Assembly: GCA_030433055.1 (NCBI GenBank) | Contig: JAUILJ010000237.1 | Coordinates: forward strand, 1 to 9,433 | Length of the DNA: 9,433 nucleotides | DNA from: Polyangia bacterium | GTDB taxonomy: Bacteria > Myxococcota_A > Polyangia > Polyangiales > Polyangiaceae | Direction of reading: 5' to 3' | Shown here: positions 6,597 to 9,433 of the stretch, one piece after another | Numbering within the stretch: position 1 is the first letter of the stretch | How the letters are laid out: each line of letters begins with the position of its first letter | The notes under the pieces: model-generated | Seen by the model: only the letters and a program-made list of their open reading frames with translations | Databases searched by the model: none | What the model was told of the DNA's origin: nothing | Translations under genes and position numbers: made by a program

Positions 6597-7317
6597 CCTC
6601 GACTCCCGTTTGCATTTCCTCACGGATCCAGGCCTCGGCTTCGAGCGCCGACTGGGCGGCCTCACGCTCAGCCAGGCGCTTGCTGCGACCACGACCGCGC
6701 CCCAGAGGGCGGCCCTCCACGCTGACCTCGACCTCGAACCAGCGCTCGTGGGCCGGCCCGCCCTCGTCCACCACGGCGTACGCAGGCACTTCACCACCGC
6801 CGGCCTGCAGGCGCTCTTGCAGCTCGCTCTTTGCGTCTCGCCCGGCGTCTGGCTTGAGCCCGATGACGTGGGGCTCGAGCAAGCGGCGACACACCTGGCG
6901 TGCCAGGGGCCAACCGCCTTCGAGGAAGGCTGCGGCGATCAGCGCCTCGACGGCGTCGGCCACCACGTTGAGGCTATCTCTCAGGCCAGCGCTGTCTGCT
7001 CCCTTGCCCAGACGCAGCGCCGCCGAGATCTCCAGCTCATGACCGATGCGCTGCAGTGACTCGGCGTTGACCAGCTGGGCCCGCAACCGAGTGAGGCTGC
7101 CTTCTGGCGCTCTTGGAAAGCGCTCGAAGAGCAGCTCGCTGGCACACAGCCCGAGCACCGCGTCCCCGAGAAACTCCAGGCGTTGATTGTCCTCCGCTTC
7201 CTGACGCTCGTTCGCAAAACTCGGGTGAGTCAGAGCCTGCTCGAACCAGCTGGAGTCAGCGGGAAGGCCGAGAAGCTCAGCCAGCGCCAACGAGGGTTGC
7301 TCGGGATTCGCCGTCAT
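6589..7317 (-). CDS. rnc: Ribonuclease III
   Basis: Double-stranded-RNA endonuclease, 242 residues, acting in rRNA processing and in turnover of structured RNAs in the cytoplasm. The N-terminal nuclease domain has the signature NQRLEFLGDAVL (44-55) with metal-binding E48 and D52, and the second acidic pair D121 and E124 in ADAVEALIAA; all four expected catalytic residues are present. The C-terminal double-stranded-RNA-binding domain (about 159-228) shows DAKSELQERLQ, the PAY segment, GPAH, and the GRGRGRSKRLAEREAAQSAL helix that contacts RNA. The start is the ATG at 7315-7317; no good ribosome binding site is visible. The stop overlaps the next gene by 8 bases. Many bacteria pair rnc with era or recO; here the follower is instead a small secreted protein, and divergent to it is a zinc-ribbon membrane gene. 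Confidence 0.97.
   Translation of the reverse strand: MTANPEQPSLALAELLGLPADSSWFEQALTHPSFANERQEAEDNQRLEFLGDAVLGLCASELLFERFPRAPEGSLTRLRAQLVNAESLQRIGHELEISAALRLGKGADSAGLRDSLNVVADAVEALIAAAFLEGGWPLARQVCRRLLEPHVIGLKPDAGRDAKSELQERLQAGGGEVPAYAVVDEGGPAHERWFEVEVSVEGRPLGRGRGRSKRLAEREAAQSALEAEAWIREEMQTGVEDV
6603..6607 (-). promoter_or_regulatory. Ribosome binding site for the rnc-coupled secreted protein
   Basis: GGGAG on the minus strand lies 6 bases before the ATG at 6594-6596, inside the 3' end of rnc. This is one of the few clear Shine-Dalgarno matches in the window. It decides this start over the longer open frame upstream. Confidence 0.6.
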
Positions 7318-7344
7318 CGAAGGGGGCCAAGGTTTGCCATATCG

Positions 7345-7356
7345 GCCCCGCGGGGC
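7345..7356. other. Perfect 12-bp palindrome in the rnc divergent spacer
   Basis: GCCCCGCGGGGC sits 28-39 bases upstream of the rnc start and 74-85 before the divergent membrane gene. It is entirely GC, so it is fairly probable by chance at this composition. A shared operator is possible but unsupported. The remainder of the 112-bp spacer (7318-7429) shows no promoter I would defend. Confidence 0.25.
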
Positions 7357-7429
7357 AAGCGCTAGCTCCCGTCAGCAGCCTTTGCTTCGGGGAACCTGGC
7401 GGGCCCACGAGTGTCGATGGCTGTTCACC

Positions 7430-8122
7430 ATGGGTTATGCTGCCGCCGTGAGTCGCCTGTTGGCCTGTCCGTTCTGCCGTGAGCTGTACACCGAGGGTGA
7501 GGCGGATCGCTGCAAGGAGTGTGGTGTAGAGCTGCAGTCACTGGAGAAGCTGCCCCCGTCCCATGAAGCGCTCCTGGAAGAGGCGCTCGAGGCCGCGGAG
7601 GCGGGCGTAATGCCGCCGGAGCCGATCGCAGCGGTGGACTACCCGCTGCCCTGGACGTTCACCAGGCGCAGTCGCCTCGCTCTGGTGTTGCTGGGAGTCG
7701 CTGGCATCGCGGCGTTCTTCGCGCCGTGGGTTTCCGTGGTCAAACCCGATATAGCGCTGCTCAGCGGGTTCGATCTCGCGCGAGGCCGCGCCGGATGGTT
7801 GTGGAGTGGCCTCGCGGGTTGGCTCACCTTGATTCCGCTGGTGGCCAGTCGTCGCACGGTGAACCAGATGCGTGGAGTGCGTGCCGTGTGCGCGCTGTTC
7901 GCGAGTATGACCTTGGTAGAGACGGTGATGCTGCTCGCCCGGCCCCCCCAGAGCCATCCCCGCGTTCCCGTAGAGATACACTGGCAATGGGGGCTGTACA
8001 CCAGCTTGGGGGTGGCTGCCCTCGCCGTGTTGTTCAGTCTGCGCTTCGGCGGAAAGGCGGATGATCTCCGTGACCTTCCCCTTCCGGGCAGCGCTTCCGA
8101 CACCGATGAAACGATGCACTGA
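7430..8122 (+). CDS. Zinc-ribbon four-helix membrane protein
   Basis: Encodes 230 residues. An N-terminal zinc ribbon has C13-x2-C16 and C28-x2-C31, followed by an acidic Glu/Ala-rich helix (about 43-60) and then four predicted transmembrane helices (about 82-100, 121-140, 149-170 and 184-205) and a short acidic C-terminus. With the ribbon N-terminal and an even helix number, both ends should face the cytoplasm. The start is the ATG at 7430; the GTG at 7448 is an equally good alternative that keeps the ribbon. The frame is open back to 7334 but that part is not protein-like. The stop codon lies in the centre of a 16-bp inverted repeat. Helices 1 and 3 begin after basic residues (RR at 79-80 and around 141-142). 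It is divergent from rnc and followed after 135 bases by another membrane protein gene; possibly functionally linked. Family not recognised. Confidence 0.82.
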   Translation: MGYAAAVSRLLACPFCRELYTEGEADRCKECGVELQSLEKLPPSHEALLEEALEAAEAGVMPPEPIAAVDYPLPWTFTRRSRLALVLLGVAGIAAFFAPWVSVVKPDIALLSGFDLARGRAGWLWSGLAGWLTLIPLVASRRTVNQMRGVRAVCALFASMTLVETVMLLARPPQSHPRVPVEIHWQWGLYTSLGVAALAVLFSLRFGGKADDLRDLPLPGSASDTDETMH

Positions 8123-8129
8123 AGTGCAT
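8114..8129. other. Inverted repeat spanning a stop codon
   Basis: ATGCACT and AGTGCAT are perfect 7-base arms separated by GA, with the TGA stop (8120-8122) in the middle. In RNA this would be a 6-bp stem with a UGAA tetraloop. It could be a protein-binding site, a weak 3'-end hairpin, or coincidence; no T-run follows. Confidence 0.35.
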
Positions 8130-8257
8130 GTTCGCGCTGCGCGATGTTGCGGTGCCGCCTCCCCCCCAGACCCAACCGGGGATGTCATGCGTAGTGATCC
8201 CAGAATCGCCACACGCTGAAAGTCGCCGCGTAACCCAGACCGTGCTACCGCTGAGAC

Positions 8258-9157
8258 ATGGTGCCCAAGGCGGATGTGCGCTCGGATCCGGAGCTCGCGG
8301 ACGCGAGTACGGAAGAGCTGCGCCATGACGCCGAGCCGCGCCTCCGCGCCGCGTTTGATTCCGAGCCATCGTTTCCGTCGGCCCGCTTGGTCAGCGATGA
8401 CCCAGCACTGGAGCCCGAAGAGATCGAGCTGACCGACGTGCCGGCTGCGGTGGTGGAAATCCCCCAGCTGGACGATTTCGATTACGGCTCGGGGGTGGTG
8501 GTGATCGTGCCCTGGGAGCGTCCGATGCAGGGCTTCTGGCAGCGGCTGTGGAACACCTCCAAGCTGACCACTCAACACGGCCAGACCTTCTTCGCGCGCT
8601 TCCCAGACGGTGACCTGGCGAGCGCCGCGCGATTCGCTCTCACCGCCGAGGTGATCGCCGTGAGCGGCCTGTGCCTCATCGTCGGCCCCATCCTGTGGCT
8701 GATGGTGCCTGGGCTACCTGAAGCCGCTGCTCAGGATCCAGCTCAGGGCGGGATCTTGCTACGCGGTATCGTCGCGGGTGTGCCGATGCTCGCGGTGGCG
8801 ATGGCGTTGCTCCACACGCTCTATGGCCTGGGCCTGGACCTCGCGGCGCGGCGCGAGGGTGCGCGGGGCAGGCTGGGCCACGCGCTGCGCTTCGGGCTCT
8901 ACAGCACGGGCTGGGACCTGGTCACGATGCCTCTCGGCTTGATCGCGCTGGCGCTGTCCGAAGGCGTGAAGAACGCCGGGGGCGTGGCACGGGGCACCTG
9001 GTCGCTGCCGCGCACCTGCTCTCAGGCTTTTCTGTGTGGAATTTATGGTCTGAGCAAGGAGGCCGCGCAGCGCGCCCACCGAGCCGCGATGCTCAGCACC
9101 ATCGTTGGCCTGGCTCTGGGTTTGGTCGTGTGCGTCGGTCTAGCGCTCCTGCGCTGA
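8258..9157 (+). CDS. Four-helix membrane protein with acidic N-terminus
   Basis: Encodes 299 residues. An in-frame TGA two codons before the ATG at 8258 fixes the N-terminal limit (the GTG right after it is an alternative). About 75 acidic, Pro/Glu/Asp-rich residues come first, then a linker with aromatic and basic residues (WQRLW at 94-98; FFARFPDGD at 111-119). Four predicted membrane helices follow, at about 129-151, 165-190, 212-235 and 275-297, with a loop rich in Gly and Arg between helices 2 and 3. The pattern (FPDGDL before helix 1, and a bulky-aromatic LYST turn before helix 3) is reminiscent of Yip1-type membrane domains, but I would not assign it. There is no cysteine cluster. It probably serves an envelope role with the zinc-ribbon membrane protein just upstream. 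Its 3' end touches an 18-bp tandem repeat. Confidence 0.82.
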   Translation: MVPKADVRSDPELADASTEELRHDAEPRLRAAFDSEPSFPSARLVSDDPALEPEEIELTDVPAAVVEIPQLDDFDYGSGVVVIVPWERPMQGFWQRLWNTSKLTTQHGQTFFARFPDGDLASAARFALTAEVIAVSGLCLIVGPILWLMVPGLPEAAAQDPAQGGILLRGIVAGVPMLAVAMALLHTLYGLGLDLAARREGARGRLGHALRFGLYSTGWDLVTMPLGLIALALSEGVKNAGGVARGTWSLPRTCSQAFLCGIYGLSKEAAQRAHRAAMLSTIVGLALGLVVCVGLALLR

Positions 9158-9211
9158 GCTGAGCCAGGTTGCTGAGCTGAGCCAGGTTGCTGCGCTGAGC
9201 CAGGTTGCTGC
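9158..9211 (+). repeat. 18-bp tandem repeat, three copies
   Basis: GCTGAGCCAGGTTGCTGA, then twice GCTGAGCCAGGTTGCTGC, directly abut the TGA stop of the membrane protein gene. The bases GCGCTGA that end the gene also recur in the array, so the unit looks as if it grew from the end of the gene. A partial fourth copy (GCTGA) begins at 9212. The near-identity of copies implies recent slippage. There are no spacers, so this is not CRISPR. Confidence 0.85.
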
Positions 9212-9226
9212 GCTGAACAGCTGAGC

Positions 9227-9286
9227 GCGACTCAGAACATGGCGGCGCAGAACATGGCGACTCAGAACAGCGCGACTCAGAACACC
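9227..9286 (+). repeat. 15-bp tandem repeat, four copies
   Basis: Copies are GCGACTCAGAACATG, GCGGCGCAGAACATG, GCGACTCAGAACAGC and GCGACTCAGAACACC. On the minus strand each contains TTC followed by TGA (TGC in one copy). The last copy on the plus strand holds the real TTC-TGA end of the minus-strand gene. Because 15 is a multiple of three, the units are in frame with that gene. The two arrays are separated by only 15 bases. Confidence 0.85.
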
Positions 9287-9433
9287 GCGCCGAGGTCCAA
9301 GATGAGGGACCACTGTCGGTCTTCACCTTGGAGCGCCTCTTTCGAGGCGTCGTCGCTCTGAGCATCCGCGGGGTCGACCAGATCAGTGATGAACTCGGCA
9401 CCCACCGGGCCGGCCACCTCCTCGCGCACGTAG
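9277..9433 (-). CDS. C-terminal end of a protein, possible outer-membrane beta-barrel
   Basis: Only the last 51 codons are present; the gene begins beyond the right edge. The frame gives an acidic Asp/Ser/Glu-rich stretch (about 18-38 of the fragment) between two strand-like segments, and ends in WSLILDLGAVF. The alternation from the terminal Phe (F at -1, small residue at -3, Leu at -5, -7 and -9, Trp at -11) matches the C-terminal strand of outer-membrane beta-barrel proteins, the signal read by the BAM machinery. That assignment is inference from 51 residues. The TGA stop (9277-9279) lies inside the first unit, seen from this gene, of the 15-bp repeat, and further in-frame TGAs occur in later units. 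Upstream sequence is needed to name it. Confidence 0.65.
   Translation of the reverse strand, partial: YVREEVAGPVGAEFITDLVDPADAQSDDASKEALQGEDRQWSLILDLGAVF

Noticed and set aside
7538..8578. Long minus-strand open frame (346 codons) across two membrane protein genes
   Set aside because: It lies antisense to two genes with clear zinc-ribbon or helix patterns and has a His/Gln/Arg-rich shadow composition.
9158..9286. CRISPR array
   Set aside because: The units are 15 and 18 bases, directly adjoining with no spacers, and no cas genes are present.
9093..9401. Minus-strand Ser/Cys-rich open frame with internal repeats
   Set aside because: Its repeats come from reading the two tandem arrays in another frame, and it crosses the genuine minus-strand gene end in a different frame.

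Overview
The window is GC-rich and densely coded, with genes on both strands, several lipid-anchored or exported proteins and several zinc-ribbon membrane proteins. This is the pattern of a chromosomal segment from a Gram-negative bacterium with a large genome, most likely a myxobacterium (Myxococcota). That assignment is inferred from overall style and not from a marker-gene comparison. I see no insertion sequence, CRISPR array, tRNA, rRNA, integrase or defence island. Apart from one solitary DNA methyltransferase it reads as ordinary housekeeping chromosome with lineage-specific hypothetical genes.

Layout, left to right. 1-1547 (minus): the N-terminal 515 residues of a large membrane protein with two zinc ribbons interleaved with transmembrane helices; it runs off the left edge. 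1693-2199 (minus): a small lipoprotein whose start codon overlaps the stop codon of trpS by one base. 2199-3218 (minus): trpS, tryptophanyl-tRNA synthetase, with all signature motifs. A 159-bp divergent spacer follows. 3378-4433 (plus): a solitary beta-class DNA methyltransferase. 4480-4890 (plus): a basic 136-residue protein of unknown function. 4959-6005 (plus): an exported parvulin-type peptidyl-prolyl isomerase. A convergent spacer holds a strong hairpin. 6589-7317 (minus) is rnc (RNase III), overlapping by 8 bases the downstream minus-strand gene 6150-6596, a small secreted protein. A divergent spacer leads to 7430-8122 (plus), a zinc-ribbon four-helix membrane protein, and 8258-9157 (plus), another four-helix membrane protein. 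The window ends with a convergent spacer holding two different tandem repeats, and the last 51 codons of a minus-strand gene (9277-9433) whose C-terminus looks like an outer-membrane beta-barrel strand.

How the genes fit together. Two core information-processing genes (trpS and rnc) each head a minus-strand pair whose second member is a small exported protein joined by an overlap. Between them lies a plus-strand run of methyltransferase, unknown protein and periplasmic foldase that may be one transcript. The most unusual items are the interleaved zinc-ribbon/membrane architecture at the left edge, and the back-to-back minisatellites at the right end, each made from sequence around a neighbouring gene's stop codon.
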